DNA of 64,000 nt. Source: Perognathus longimembris pacificus. Taxonomy: Eukaryota; Chordata; Mammalia; Rodentia; Heteromyidae. How positions within the stretch are numbered: position 1 is the first letter of the stretch; each line of letters begins with the position of its first letter. Location: assembly GCF_023159225.1 (NCBI RefSeq), contig NC_063168.1:45270562-45334561 (forward strand). The letters run 5' to 3'. The translations under genes were made by a program, and so were the position numbers. The notes under the pieces are model-generated. The model was given only the letters and a program-made list of their open reading frames with translations. It searched no databases and had not been told where the DNA came from. Positions 11,406-23,535 of the stretch are shown in pieces.

Positions 11406-11805
11406 GCCACATGTCCTCAGGATGAAGTCTGCTTATATTCCCAGAATTGCATGGTAAGGAAGGAAATGTTCTTGATGAATCAACTAGAGTCCTCTTCAAT
11501 GAACAAGTATGTGCTTAAAGCCTGGCAAGCTCTAAACTCCAGGCTGGGCATGATAGGGCACAGAAGCAGGTGATGGGCTTACTGCCCTTACTGGGTAGGT
11601 TACAATCCAGGACAGGAGTAAAGTACCTATAGTCCAGAGACCTGACACAATTGTACTATACTATTGTGTAGTACAATCCAGACAGAACAGACTAGTGTGG
11701 ACTGAATATGATTGATCAAGGTTTATCTAAGCATAAAGAATGTATTTTAAAAACTGACTTAAATTGAAGCCCCTTTGAAAAGCTATTTAAAGATAATTTT
11801 TTTAA

Positions 11806-12088
11806 TAGTTGGGCATGATGGCATGTACCTGTCTTCCCAGATATGTAGGAAGCAAAGGAGAAAAGACTGGTTCACTCTGACCCAGAAAAAAAAAATGTGA
11901 GCCCATCTCTCAAAATTAAGCAAAGCAAAAAAGTCTGGTTGTGTACATTCACATATCATAGTCATTCACCTAACCATACAAATATTAGTTTATTAACTCT
12001 TCTAGATGTCATTATTATCTGATAATGACCTGCCTAGCAAGCACAAGGCCTTGAGTTCAAACCCCGATACTACCAAAACAAAAAAGTG
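11806..12088 (+). mobile_element. 7SL-ID SINE with foreign insert
   Basis: The 7SL half (11806-11935) and the ID-like 3' half (about 12025-12085, 'cctagcaagcacaaggcctt') are separated by about 85 bases not found in other copies. Most of these bases are the segment shared with 10301-10362. Confidence 0.6.
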
Positions 12089-12089
12089 T

Positions 12090-12785
12090 CAATCACCATG
12101 GGTTATCACTTCATATGCACTAGAATGGCTGTGACAAGAAGAATGATAATGTCATGTATTGACATGGATGTGGAGAAAGTGGCATTGCTGGCGGAAGTAC
12201 AAAGTGGTATCGCCCTTTTAGAAAAGTTTGGTAGTCCCCCAAAAGGTTAAATATGGCTATCATATGACCCAGCATTTCCACTGCATGGAATATTTCCAGC
12301 AGAAATGAAGGAATAGCATCTATATAAAAACTATACATAAATTTTCATAGAGGCATTTTGTTCATAATAGGCAGAAACAACCTAAATGGCCATCAACTGA
12401 TAAACAAATGTGACATATAAATACAATGGAACATTATTTAGCCATAAAAAAGTGAAGTAATGACACATACTTCAATATAGATGAATCTTGAAAACATTAT
12501 GCTCAGTATAAGAAGCCAGACACGAAACCCCATACATCATGTTATTCTACTTATGTGAAATGCCCCAAATAGATAACCCTACAGAGATATGAGTAGATTC
12601 ATGGTTGCTTATAGCTTGGAGTAGGGTAGAAAGAGGAAGCAGCTGCCAATGAGTATGGGATTTTTTAAGAGGATGAAAATATCTTAAAATTGGGATATGG
12701 TGATTGTTGCACAGTCCTATGAATTTACTTAAAAACATTAAACACTGCAAAGGGTGTGTAAAATATATCTCACTAAGACTGTTTT
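12090..12785 (+). mobile_element. Old LINE-1 3' end (L1MA-like)
   Basis: ORF2 C-terminal and 3' UTR sequence of an older L1. It includes the 'catatgacccagcatttcca' and 'caatggaacattatttagcc' stretches, ending near 'cctatgaatttactt'. Frames are broken. Confidence 0.8.
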
Positions 12786-12795
12786 AAAAAATAAT

Positions 12796-12990
12796 GAGAA
12801 CCAGGTGCTCATTAATTCTAGCTACTCAGAAGGTAGAGAGCTAAGGATGATGGTTCAAAGCCAGCTGGAGACTCTATCTCCAGTTTACCAGCAAAATTCC
12901 AAGCTTGAGGCATAGCAAGTGGTAGAGAGTCTGACATTTGGGGGAAAACCAAGCACGAGTGTAAGGATTTACATTCATGCCCCACTGCCC
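12796..12990 (+). mobile_element. 7SL-Geo SINE
   Basis: Diverged copy: the 7SL part starts 'ccaggtgctcattaattcta', and the Geo part runs to the C-rich end near 12990. Confidence 0.65.
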
Positions 12991-14205
12991 CACCCCTTGA
13001 AATTCACGGGAATAGCTTCCACAATGGTCAGGAAACTGGAAAACCAGACTTAGTGGTCATATAGGCAAAAACAAGGTCCTAAATTATGCAGATATCTGGA
13101 AAGAGTAGACATGGCAATGTTGCTGCTGGGCACAGACAGTGGGGCTTGCCTAGTCGATACCACCACCGCAGATCTTGGCTGAAGACAGCACAGAGACTAT
13201 TACTGCTGGGAGCCAAATGACCTGCTGCTGTTGCCTCTACTGGCTAACAGAATGGATTTTGTAGTGCTCCATTTTTTTCTATTTTTGGTCAGTGCCAAGT
13301 TGGGGTGTGGGAAAGCCTAGGTCACACATCTTACTTGAAACAGAGACAAAAACATAATGAATGTCCAGCTTCTTAGAGTAGTAGGGAACTGTGCCTTAGA
13401 AGAGTAATGCTCCCAAAACAGAAAGAAGGTGACCACAGAAAATACCTAACTGGTCTCAAAGATAAAATAGTCTTAGATACTACTCTTTGAGGGATTTAGA
13501 ACAAGAAAAGGAAAAGAACATTACAAATGAGGGAATCAAATTACATATTTGGGAATCAAATCCTGAGTCCTTCAGGAGTTTGAGTGGATCTCTAACTTGA
13601 TGGAAAAACAAGATACACAGACTCAATCACTTGGCCCCAAAACCATAGTAACATCAAGCCCTAGGCTATGCAATTATAGGAACTTAGTTAATTCAATGTT
13701 GAGTTTTCCCTGTCTTTATTTTAAACACTTTCAATACTTTTCATGACCGACAGAAACTATTAAGTGGCTGCTTGACAGGCCCTTTTTCTGTACCTGGAGG
13801 ATTTGAGCTAGGAACTGTCAGCTAGGAGCCCCCTTATTGAGAACTAGCTAGACTACCCTCATGGCAGCCCAGCTGTTTTGGATACTTCATGCTGCAGCAA
13901 CTACCAAGGACCTCAACAACCATGTAAGAAGCCATGCTTTGGTCATGACTACTCTTTCCAGCTGGCCAAGGCCTGGGAGAGCAGTACTCTAAGTAAAGCA
14001 AGCTTTGGCGAACTCTGGATGACCCTGCTTATCTCATTCAAGCCAAAATGGGAGCACTTTCCCTGGCAGGCCAGCAGAAGGCTTGAGAGAGGTCCGAACA
14101 TGTGAAAAGGAAAGACTGTGACATGCTTTGCATAGAGACTCTTGCCACAGCTTCTTCCTAGCTATATAGCCAGCATGTTCAAATTGTTAGATTGATTCAT
14201 TTTGC
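12991..14205. other. Unassigned sequence
   Basis: No named repeat. The open frame at 13878-14105 has no start context, splice site or family I recognise. It could be an old unresolved retroelement. Confidence 0.3.
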
Positions 14206-14207
14206 TT

Positions 14208-14396
14208 ATTTGAACTCAGTGCTTTGTATCTGCTGGACAGGTGCCTTACCACTTGAGCTATACCTTCATCCCCTTTTGTCTTTCTTGTTTTTCAACTAGG
14301 CTCTCACTTTTTTGCCTGTGAATAGCTTGGACCCAAATCCTGTTATATATGATTTCCAATTAGCTAAGCTCACAGGAGGACATCAAGACACCTAGC
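14208..14396 (-). mobile_element. 7SL-ID SINE
   Basis: Reverse-oriented: the ID-like part ('ttaccacttgagctatacct') is followed by a 7SL part. Confidence 0.55.
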
Positions 14397-14404
14397 TTTT
14401 CTTC

Positions 14405-14522
14405 TTTGGTTGTTTGAGGTGAGGTCTTGTCAACTTTTTAACAAGGCTGGCCTCTAACTGTGATCCTCCCTATGACAGACTTCAGAGAAGTGAGGATTAC
14501 AGGCATGAGCCATGTACATGGC
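14405..14522 (-). mobile_element. B1-like (7SL) SINE fragment
   Basis: Reverse 7SL monomer: 'aggctggcctctaactgtga' then 'attacaggcatgagccatgt'. Confidence 0.6.
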
Positions 14523-14524
14523 TT

Positions 14525-16835
14525 CAGCAAACTTTTAAAATCAGCCAAGTGAAACACTGCTTTGCTTCTTCCTAGAGCTGCAGAATTAGACCCATTAAAA
14601 GGCTATTCTTTGGTGGTCTTGTCTTTCCTTCTTTTGATCTTTATCCTTAGTAGAACAGGCTGACAGAGATGGCAGAAGCAACAGCAGAGTGGTTACAGCA
14701 GCAAAGGTTGCAGTGGTAGCAGTGACAGTGGAGTTCTAGAGTATGTACAGAGGTTATAGACACAGGGAGGGCTGTAAGAGTTAAATGGGACAGACTGAGC
14801 CCTGGTTACTGAGAGAATTTCAGGGAGCTACCAAGACTTAGGGACCAAGGATTCCAACACCTTAAGCCCAAAAGCTATGACTAGCCATCAGAACTGAAAA
14901 CTCCAATATCCAGAGTCCACTCAGAAGCTAGCAGGCTCTTACTCTTACAGCTACAATCACTTACTGATGGTGGAACCTGAGGATTACAAAAATTGCCAAA
15001 TGTCATAGTTGCTGATAGTTAAAGCTTTGAGTAATAAGTGTCAATCCCAAATATTAGGACCATAAGGTTTCTAAAGCATGGTGAGATAGGCCTGTGGCTC
15101 TCTGGGCTTGGAGCTATTAAGCCTCTGGGTCTGCAAGCTTAGCCTCATCTAGGTCTTGGGTGCTGAAAGACCAAGGACTACTAACACTAGAGGAGCTGCT
15201 TCCCACCTACCCAAGAACCAGTCTTCCAAACATCAAGGAGGACACAGAGATGGATAGTGTCTTCACTTCTTCTGTTTGAGCAGGTAGCACAGCAATGGAA
15301 ACAAGGTTGCTTTTGAGATATGTTTAAATAGTGAGTCATCTTTGGGGTGGGTCATGTTCTTTCTGGTTTAGGCTGTTAAGGTGTTTCACCAGATGATTTG
15401 TTTTCCTCCCTGTGTCTCTTATGAGTACATGATAAATTGATACCTTTCCCAGACCATCCCACATCGTTTCTTTCTGTTCTGGAGTTCTGTTTGGAACTCT
15501 AAATCTTTGTTCCATCTGGGTAGCTGGGATGATGTAGAGTAGGCTAGAGGAGGGTCCAGCCCTTTTGCTATAGTTCATTTCATTTTTATGCTCCCTTTCT
15601 CTCTGGCTTTTCTTAATAGCTTTGAGATGAATTTCCTTTCAGCCTTGTTCTGGCCTTGTGAAAGCAAAGTGTTGAGTTATTAGGTACAATAGGAGCATGT
15701 ATTTATCTAGCTTTCATCAAGATAAATAACAAATTTGTATGAAATCTTAGCATGTCTAAAATATCCTAATATATAAAAAATAAATATTGTGTATTTAATA
15801 GTTTTGCAACACTTTTCCATAAAATACCAAGATGGTAAATTAATTTGCTAAATGATACTTCTAAACTGAAGTCACTTATAGCACTGTGAGGCAGATGGAA
15901 GAGGTGAATTTTAAAGAAGTCTCACCATGAGCTTTTAAGAAAACCACCACATCAGCGACATCATACATAAAAGGCAAGGGTGATGTATTCACCATAAATA
16001 AATTTAATAGCAGCCACAGCACCATTTGCTAGAAATTCACTTTAAATCTAAGTTATTTTTAATAAAGCATCATATATAAGGACAAGAAAGAAAGAAAAAA
16101 ATCCTGCTTAGTTTCCATGAATTTCCTGGCTAGTAGCTTTGAAATGGTGTAGAATTACAGGTCATAAGTGAAAACTCACTCAACCAGGGAGAAAATGAGC
16201 CATTTCTCTTTGGTGTCCAACTGAAGACCCCACTTAGGAGCTATTTCCTGGTTCCTTAAGAGTCTTTTAACTGTATCATTTCTTGATTTGAGCTGTGCTG
16301 AGGCAGCTCCCCATGATACAGGGACTGCGAGTGAATCAGGTTTTCTGAATTACCAGGATATTATACAGCTCCCCCCAAGTGGCACCATGCCTGGATTAAT
16401 GCCCGGCTGGGTCACACCAGCTGAGAGGAAGACATGTGGCACAGATGCTGGCTTTTGTCACTCGCAGCTTAGAAATGCTGAGGGAGTAAAAGAAAGAAAT
16501 ATGTCTATTAAGTCTGTAGCCCATTAGGGGAGTTTGCCTTTCTTCTTTGTCCTGCTCCAAAGAACAAGGGCCAGTGATTCAAGATGACCATTTGGCTGGT
16601 TCTTACATTCATGATGAGCTTCCATTCTAGATATTTCATATTAACATCAAAGGTCATATACCCAGATCCAGAAACACACTGTGACTGATGGAAGGTGACA
16701 TACATTATAAAACTTCCATCTATCTTGTTTGTTGCTTGAAGTACACAACACATTAATACTTTACATGTCATTATCATCACAAATGACACAAATAGATGTT
16801 ACTGTATGTAACAAAAACAACATTTAAAGCACACT
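14525..16835. other. Long stretch with no assigned feature
   Basis: Contains a GCA/GTG-rich patch (about 14660-14750) and a somewhat GC-richer patch with some CpGs (about 16288-16470). Neither gives a recognisable protein. No RNA gene or young repeat seen. Confidence 0.3.
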
Positions 16836-16842
16836 ACATATC

Positions 16843-16905
16843 TGGGTCTGGTGGCACACACCTGTCATACATACATACATACATACATATATATGTATAT
16901 ATTTA
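16843..16905 (+). repeat. SINE start with (CATA)n
   Basis: About 20 bases of a 7SL SINE head ('tctggtggcacacacctgtc') run straight into (CATA)n and TA-rich repeats. Confidence 0.7.
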
Positions 16906-16959
16906 AATGTACAACATCTAAGCTGAAGATAATTGGATTTATTCTGCCATACATAAACA

Positions 16960-17045
16960 GAAGCTCAGCTTTAAAACCTAGCTGGTAGAAAGAACTGAGA
17001 TTTGAACCCAGATCTCTTTGACTCCAAAGTCATGTTCATAGCTTC
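16960..17045 (+). mobile_element. MIR fragment
   Basis: 3' part of MIR: 'ctgagatttgaacccagatc' followed by 'tgactccaaagt'. Confidence 0.55.
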
Positions 17046-17461
17046 TTCCTGAAGAATCACTTAAATGGTGGCTACCAACTTTGTAGAGAAACTAAAAGAT
17101 GAAACTATTGAGGGTGTATCCTCTCCCTGTCAGAACTATATGAACCCATCAAATTCTACTCTTTGGGCTCCCTATTTAACACTGTAGGACCAAACTTCTT
17201 CAGTCAGCTTGGCCATCCTTCAGACAGATAACCAGAGAAGGGCCACAATTTAGGCACACTGAGCTTCGCATATTCTCCTGAGGGTAGACAGTGACTGAAG
17301 TTGGAATAGCCAGAAACTCTCCAGTAGCTACACACATAACACTGGTTAGGTAATCTCATTGGAAGAGAATATCCTTTCTCCTAAGCCTTGGGACCATCCT
17401 GATTTTACTCCATGTATGATATGCCATACTTCACTGTTAGGAAAAGAACTATCAAGTCAGA

Positions 17462-17668
17462 TGGGGATGGCTACTCAGGAGGCTGAGATCTGAGAATCAT
17501 GATTCCAAGGAAGCCCAGGCAGGAAAGTTCATGAGATTCTTATCTCCAATTAACCACCAGAAAACTGGAAGTGGCACTGAGGCTAAAAGTGGCAGAGCTC
17601 TAGCCTTGAGTGAAAAAGCTCAGGGACAGCTTCCAGGCCTGAGTTCAAAACCACTACCACCAACAACA
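17462..17668 (+). mobile_element. 7SL-Geo SINE
   Basis: Lacks its first 7SL bases. 'ggctactcaggaggctgaga' leads to the Geo half, ending in a short CAA-rich tail. Confidence 0.8.
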
Positions 17669-17793
17669 AAAACTATCAGTAATGCTCAATAATACACAGC
17701 ACACTCTTTAGGCCGGGAATCTATCTGTTTACAGAACACCTTATTTTCAATAAATGTATCATTTTAATATCTAACTACAGGAAATAGTGTTTT

Positions 17794-18004
17794 GTTTTGT
17801 TTTGTTTTGTTTTGGCCAGTCCTGGGGCTTGGACTCAGGGCCTGAGCACTGTCCCTGGCTTCTTTTTGCTCAAGGCCAGCACTCTGCCACTTGAGCCACA
17901 GCACCACTTCTGGCCATTTTCTGTATATGTGGTTCTGGGGAATCGAACCCAGGGCCTCATGTATATGAGGCAGGCACTCTTGCCACTAGGCCATATCCCC
18001 AGCC
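17794..18004 (-). mobile_element. IDL-Geo SINE, young
   Basis: Complete reverse copy with a (TTTTG)n tail on its left. It is flanked by perfect 15-bp target duplications aggaaatagtgtttt at 17779-17793 and 18005-18019. Confidence 0.95.
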
Positions 18005-18019
18005 AGGAAATAGTGTTTT

Positions 18020-18600
18020 TTAAAGATATACAGAGAAAAGTACTGGTTTCCCCACCTCACTCCACTGACTAGTTTTCTGCAAGGAGACAACCACTATCTT
18101 CTAAAGATAGTCCATGAAAATATAAGCATTGGATGTATCCATTTAGGTGACAGCATTATATCCCGAAAGTTGCATATCTTTAAGATGGTCTTCTATCTAA
18201 GCAGATAGAGTTGCTTCATTCTTTTTTTTTCACAAGTCAGATCACCTTTATCATACATCAATATATTTAAAAAACAAATATTTCCTAATATCCATATATT
18301 ATATGCTGATTGCATTTTGAAGTAGAGAAGCTGACAATAGCTTCATACACTGTATCTCAAGAACTGACATTTTGAATTGACAACTGTATTTGTTCCACAG
18401 GCAAATTTTGATGGAAAAAGTAGCATCAGTACAAATGCTGTCCACATGGCTTAAGCATGATAGCTTGCAATAACAGCTGATTCAAACTAGATTCATCATT
18501 TTTATTTTAATAAGGACAAATACAACCTAAAATGTAAATGGAGTATTTATAAAAGAAATTCTTGTGGGAAATAAAGAAAATCATCCATCTATTATTTTTA
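18020..18600. other. Probable intron, AT-rich
   Basis: No repeat recognised. It leads into the candidate splice acceptor at 18600-18601. Confidence 0.35.
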
Positions 18601-18601
18601 G

Positions 18602-18794
18602 GTATTTGTAGCTCAAAGTTCTTGGAACTCTTTGCAGAATTTTCACTGCCAAATCGAAATGTGGATGTTCCCGTGTCACACTGTCACCACAATCACACCA
18701 GTGAGAAGACCGCAGAAGCCGTTCAGTGTGACCATCCCACTGGGCTCCAAGAGCCATGAGAAAGGCAGGATCTTCCTTACCTCCACCGTGCCCG
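18602..18794 (+). CDS. Candidate internal exon of a ZU5-type protein
   Basis: A 193-base segment is open in one frame from an acceptor (pyrimidine-rich tract then AG at 18600-18601) to a donor (cccg|gtgagg, gt at 18795). An in-frame TAG spans 18599-18601 exactly at the acceptor, as expected if coding begins after it. The exon would start in phase 0 and end after one base of a codon. The middle of the peptide reads VTTITPVRRPQKPFSVTIPL and its end GRIFLTSTVPG. This resembles the ankyrin ZU5 stretch 'P-x-V-T-x-E-P-R-R-R ... K-P-I-x-x-T-I-P', followed by the strand that ends in S-I-T-G. ZU5 modules occur in ankyrins, UNC5 receptors, PIDD1 and relatives such as possibly DTHD1. CpG density is higher than in the flanks. 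Which gene it belongs to is unknown, and the family call is by eye. Confidence 0.5.
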
Positions 18795-18984
18795 GTGAGG
18801 GCAATTTCAGCTGATTTAGACTCTCATGCCATCTCTAAATGCTCAACCCTAGAACAGCAAAACAGCTTGTGAGTTGCTTCATTCTTTCATGGTCACTTAG
18901 GATTCCACAGGAGGACAAACTATAATGTAACAACTACAATGTGACAAACTACAATGTAACAAGCTAGATGTTTAGGTTGTTTCT

Positions 18985-19815
18985 GGCACTTTGCTTTTAC
19001 ATACCCTTTTAGTCATCAGTGGGACATCTTCCATCATTTTCTCCCACAACACCCCCCCCCCATCCCATCACTACCCTCAAGTCATTAGTTTAACTTTTAC
19101 AACACGTACACTGAATATAATGACTGCATTTGCTTACTCTTCCTCCCTCTACTTGTGTTCCCCCTCTCACTGCCACTCCCTCCAACATATTCCAGCTTCT
19201 TGGTATTTATTTTTTTAAACAGTTCATTAGTTATTCAAAGAAGTTACACCATTGGTGTCCCCCTCCTAAGAATATCATCAATTTGTTTGTGTGTATATGC
19301 AGATAATCCTACATATGCTTTCATGTGTGTTTGCATTTTAGATCTAACTCCACATATGCAAGAAAATATGCACTATTTGTCCTCTAAGCTTGACTTTACT
19401 AAACATATTTTTTTCTAGGTCCATCCATTTCCCTGATAATGACATATTGTTCTTTCTACTGGATGAATAAAATCCCCTTGTATATGTGTACTGCATTTTC
19501 TTGATCCACTCATCCATTGTAGGATATGTGAGCTGTTCCCATAATTTGGCTATTGTGAATAGTGCAAGAATGAATATGAATATGCAAGTGCCTTTACCAT
19601 ATTCTGATTTATAATGAGTTGGATAGATGCCCCAGGGTGGTATCAATGGATCATAGTGTGGTTCTATGTTTGTTTGTTTGTTAGGAATCTCTAAACTGTC
19701 TTCCAGAATGTTTTTACTAGTTTACATTCCCACCATCAGTGTAAGAGAGTTCCTTTTTTCCTGCACCCCTGACAAAATTTGTTGTTGTTTGTTTTTGTTT
19801 GTCTGTTTGTTTTTT
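18985..19815 (-). mobile_element. Old LINE-1, 3' part
   Basis: Reverse-oriented L1 ORF2 end and 3' UTR. 'gtttacattcccaccatcag' (about 19720-19740) and 'ttggctattgtgaatagtgc' are hallmark reverse ORF2 stretches. It is interrupted by the SINE at 19817-20007 and resumes after it. Confidence 0.8.
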
Positions 19816-19816
19816 T

Positions 19817-20007
19817 GCCAGTCCTGGTGCTTGGACTCAGGTCCTGAGCACTGTCCCTGGCTTCTTTTTGCTCAAGGCTAGCACTCTACCCCTTGAACCA
19901 CAGCGCCACTTCTGGCCATTTTCTATATATGTGGTGCTAGGGCCACATCTATACGGCTTCATCTATACGAAGCAGGCACTCTTGCCACTAGGCCATATTC
20001 CCAGCCC
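19817..20007 (-). mobile_element. IDL-Geo SINE inside L1
   Basis: Reverse copy with T/G-rich tail (about 19780-19816), inserted in the L1 on the same strand. A small alteration lies near 19940-19965, where the box B region is replaced by a short CATCTATACG-type duplication. Confidence 0.9.
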
Positions 20008-20385
20008 TGTTGTTCGTATTTTTGATGCTGGCCAATCTTGGTGAATCTTAAAGATGGAATCTCCAAGATGCAAGCTTGCCCTGCAGTTTCTTTATGGCCA
20101 AAGATGTTAAGTATTTCCTCATGTGTTTATTTGCCATTCTTGCTTCTTCTTCTGAGAAGTCACTATTTAGCTTTTTTGCCCAATTATTGAGTTATTGATT
20201 TGGTGGGGGGAGGGAAGTAGTCAGAAATCCTATGTTTTTGTGTAGCATTTTATGGCTTCATTTTAAAATCTTTGATCCATTTGGGATGTATTAAATGCAA
20301 GAAATAAGGTAACAATCCATTTTCATTTTAGTTTTCTAAATGGCTGCCAAGTGGTCCAAGAGCCACTTTGTGTTTCATATTTTGT
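20008..20385 (-). mobile_element. Old LINE-1, continued
   Basis: L1 ORF2 sequence resumes after the SINE. 'tttgatccatttgggatgta' and 'aatggctgccaagtggtcca' are reverse ORF2 stretches. Confidence 0.75.
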
Positions 20386-20522
20386 TTTGTTTTGTTTTTT
20401 TAGATAATGCTTGTAAGCGTGGTTAGGAAGTTGGGGAATTGAGGTTAACAGCAGTCTCTGATCTTCTGGAGAGCCATTCCCAGGTAATATCTACATCATT
20501 AAGGCTTAAGAAGTAAACTTGA

Positions 20523-20752
20523 GGGGCTGGGAGTGTGACTTAGTGGTAGAGTGCTTGCTTAACACGCATGAAGCCCTGGGTTCAATTCCTCAGTACCACA
20601 TAAACAAAAAAAGCCGGAAGTGGTACTGTAGCTCAAGTGGTAGAGTGCTACCCTTGAGCAAAAGAAGGCCAGAGACAGTGCCCAGGCCCTGAGTTTAAGC
20701 CCCAGGACTGCCAAAAGAAGAAGAAGAAGAAGGAGAAGGAGAAGAAGACAAG
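20523..20752 (+). mobile_element. IDL-Geo SINE with (GAA)n tail
   Basis: More diverged complete dimer ('ggggctgggagtgtgactta'), with a tail of GAA/GGA triplets from about 20715. Confidence 0.88.
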
Positions 20753-20754
20753 AC

Positions 20755-21890
20755 TGAGAAGTATGCATATGAATCAGAAGTAGGGGACCTGGGGTTAGTC
20801 CAAGTCTAAGCTAACTGGTTCTGTGAGGTCTCAATGAAGCACATAAACATGGAGAGAAAAGAGAGGGTGTAGTTTAAGAAAAATAATATAAAAATTACAA
20901 ATTAAAAAGAAACATTTAGATATGAATATTTATGAAGAACTAAAGGACAAATTATAGTAAATTAAAATGTTTTAAGTTAGCACATTCTGAAAACAAACAC
21001 AAAAATATAATATAATAATATTTTATTAGCTACCTAATATAGGCAATTAATATTAACACACCTCTACAATATTTTGGCTGCATATTCTTTAGGTGTCTCT
21101 TTCTACGATAATTATTTTACAATATCATTTCCCATAGAGAAAACAGAAAAGTAATTCTGCTTTTTTTTCCTCACAGATGAACTTCAAGATTTCAGGTCAC
21201 TTAATTTTTCTGGCTCCATTTTCAAGTTCTCTTTGAACTGATGGTGTTCATTAACCAACTGTCCTCATTGCTCCATTGCAAGCCTTCCAGGAATTTTAGA
21301 TAATATATTCTATGTCTAGCATTTTATGTTGCATCACTAAGTAATATAAATCCTCTGCAGCTATGTTCATGTGCTTTTTCGATCTTTTGTGAGTTGTATT
21401 ATCAAACAATTCAGGAGACTAAGTATTACTTCTCAGACTCTATGTCTTCTTAGTGAAACTACTTTTGACATAATCTAAAACAGGGGAGGGGAGATTTTCA
21501 AATTCACTTCTTGGTGTCATTGTTCATCTGTAGTTCTTTTATTTCATCTTCATTAATTTTGGTAAGAAAATATTTACCAAAATTTTTCTGAAATTATATA
21601 TTGTACAGGAAAGGATAATATGCTCTAAATAAACCAGTGTGGCACAATTATACTATGAGGAAAAATAATGAATGCATGCAAACATTGGTTCTATAAAATA
21701 AAGGTGATACTTTCATATATGTGTAAAATATACTTTGATAATATTCAGGACTATTGAATTTTATTTTAAGAAAGAAAATAGCAATGAGGAAACCAAATGA
21801 AAGTAATGAATAAAGATAAATGTTGAACTTTGCACTGATATGTAAAAAAATATGGAAATGTAAATAAAACTTCCAAGTATGGTATGAAAA
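20755..21890. other. AT-rich stretch, no assigned feature
   Basis: Very AT-rich. No exon, RNA gene or named repeat recognised. Confidence 0.35.
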
Positions 21891-21913
21891 GGATAGATAA
21901 AATGGGTAAGTCT

Positions 21914-23440
21914 TATAGCCACTAAACTAGAAAGACAGCCAACCATTTGGGAAAAGATCTTCACCAGCAAAGCAACAGACAAAGGCCTAATATCCATCAC
22001 CTACAGAGAACTCAAGAAACTAACCCCTTCCAAACATAGTAAAACAAGTATTAAATGGGCAAAGGAGCTAAAGAGAGACTTCACAGAAGAAGAAAGTAAA
22101 ACGGCAAAGAAACATATGAGGAAATGTTCAACATCCCTGCCAGTAAAGGAAATGCAAATAAAAACAACCCTGAGATACCACCTTACCCCAGTTAGAAAGG
22201 CCTATATGCTGAACTCAGACAACAACAAATGCTGGAGGGGATGCGGAGAAAGAGGAACCCTACTGCACTGCTGGTAGGAATGTTAACTAGTACAACCACT
22301 CTGGAGAACAGTATGGAAGTTCCTGAAAAAACTCAGCATAGAAATACCCTATGAGCCAGTCATACCACTCCTAGGCATCTATCCTGAACAACAAGATCCA
22401 GGATATCACAAGGACAACTGCACATCCATGTTTATGGCTGCACAGTTCACAATAGCCAAGATATGGAAACAACCCAGATGTCCCACTACAGATGAATGGA
22501 TCCAAAAAATTGTGGTACCTGTGCACAATGGAATTCTATACAGTGATTAGAAGTGATAAAATAATAGCATTCGCAGGGAAATGGACAGGTCTTGAACAAA
22601 TAATGTTGAGCGAGACAAGCCTAGAACACAGAGAACAAAGGCACATGGTCTCCCTGATATATGGATGTTAGAAATAGAAAACAAAGAGACATGACAAGGA
22701 AAGTAGGACCCAAGATTCCAATTCACAGGGAGACCAAAAAGTGGGGGGGGGGGGGTTGCCTTAGGAGAAAGGCAGGCAAAAGTGAAACACAAACTCTAAA
22801 TTATATGTACATAAATTCATATGTACATAATTTAATATCCAGGCTATAAAGAACACCAAAGATAAAGAAGCAAAAGACTTCTTTGTAATCAATCTTAGAG
22901 AAACTAAAGGACCCTATACCCTTTCCTCACACAAGTTGTACACAGGTACACATCTGAAAGAAGCTGAAAGGAGGACACAGAATGAATGGAAAATGGGAGG
23001 GGGGGAATACAGTAGAAAGTTCCCAACAGCTGCAGTGGGCACTGAGGAGAACAAACTAAGCAACTCAAGGGCAGCAGGGAGGGGGGGTGGAAATTAAAGA
23101 AAAAGAAGGAACAGTTGACACAAAGCAAAGAAAAGAGATGTATATGTATATATCACTCAGTTTGGAAGGAATTGTTTAACAATTAATAATCATAGAGGAT
23201 TTAAGCATTGTACACTGGAATGACAATGGACATTAGGATAAGATCTCTGTTTATTTTATTTTATATTTTGGTTTTTAAAAAAGTAATTAAGAAAGCAAGG
23301 GGATGAGGTGTGGGGCTGGGGAGAAGGGAAGAAGGGAGAAAAATGAGGAAGGGTATAACAAGAAATATGTATGTATTCACTACCTTAAGCATGTAACTGT
23401 AACCCCTTTGTACATCATCCTGACAATAAAAAAATGAAAA
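21914..23440 (+). mobile_element. LINE-1 3' end with long 3' UTR
   Basis: 5'-truncated L1. ORF2 C-terminal sequence covers about 21914-22670, including the Cys-rich knuckle region near 22230-22290 and the 'atgttgagcgagacaagcct' end. A 3' UTR of about 770 bases follows, holding a G homopolymer (about 22743-22754) and A/G-rich blocks, and ending 'catcctgacaataaaaaaat'. The ORF2 frame has stops (for example after 'cactgctgg'). The 3' UTR differs from that of the 43-50 kb copy, so the subfamily is different. Confidence 0.85.
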
Positions 23441-23535
23441 AAATCTTTCTCAAATCTAATTATGGAAAAAAATAAAGATAGGATTAGTAATAAGAAAAGG
23501 TGCATTAAAGGAAATATGATAGATATTATTTTTTT

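Noticed and set aside
13878..14105. 75-residue open frame
   Set aside because: No family resemblance and no exon signals. It sits in unassigned, possibly old repeat sequence.
16288..16527. 79-residue open frame in a GC-richer patch
   Set aside because: No recognisable domain, splice context or codon pattern. Chance openness is enough to explain it.
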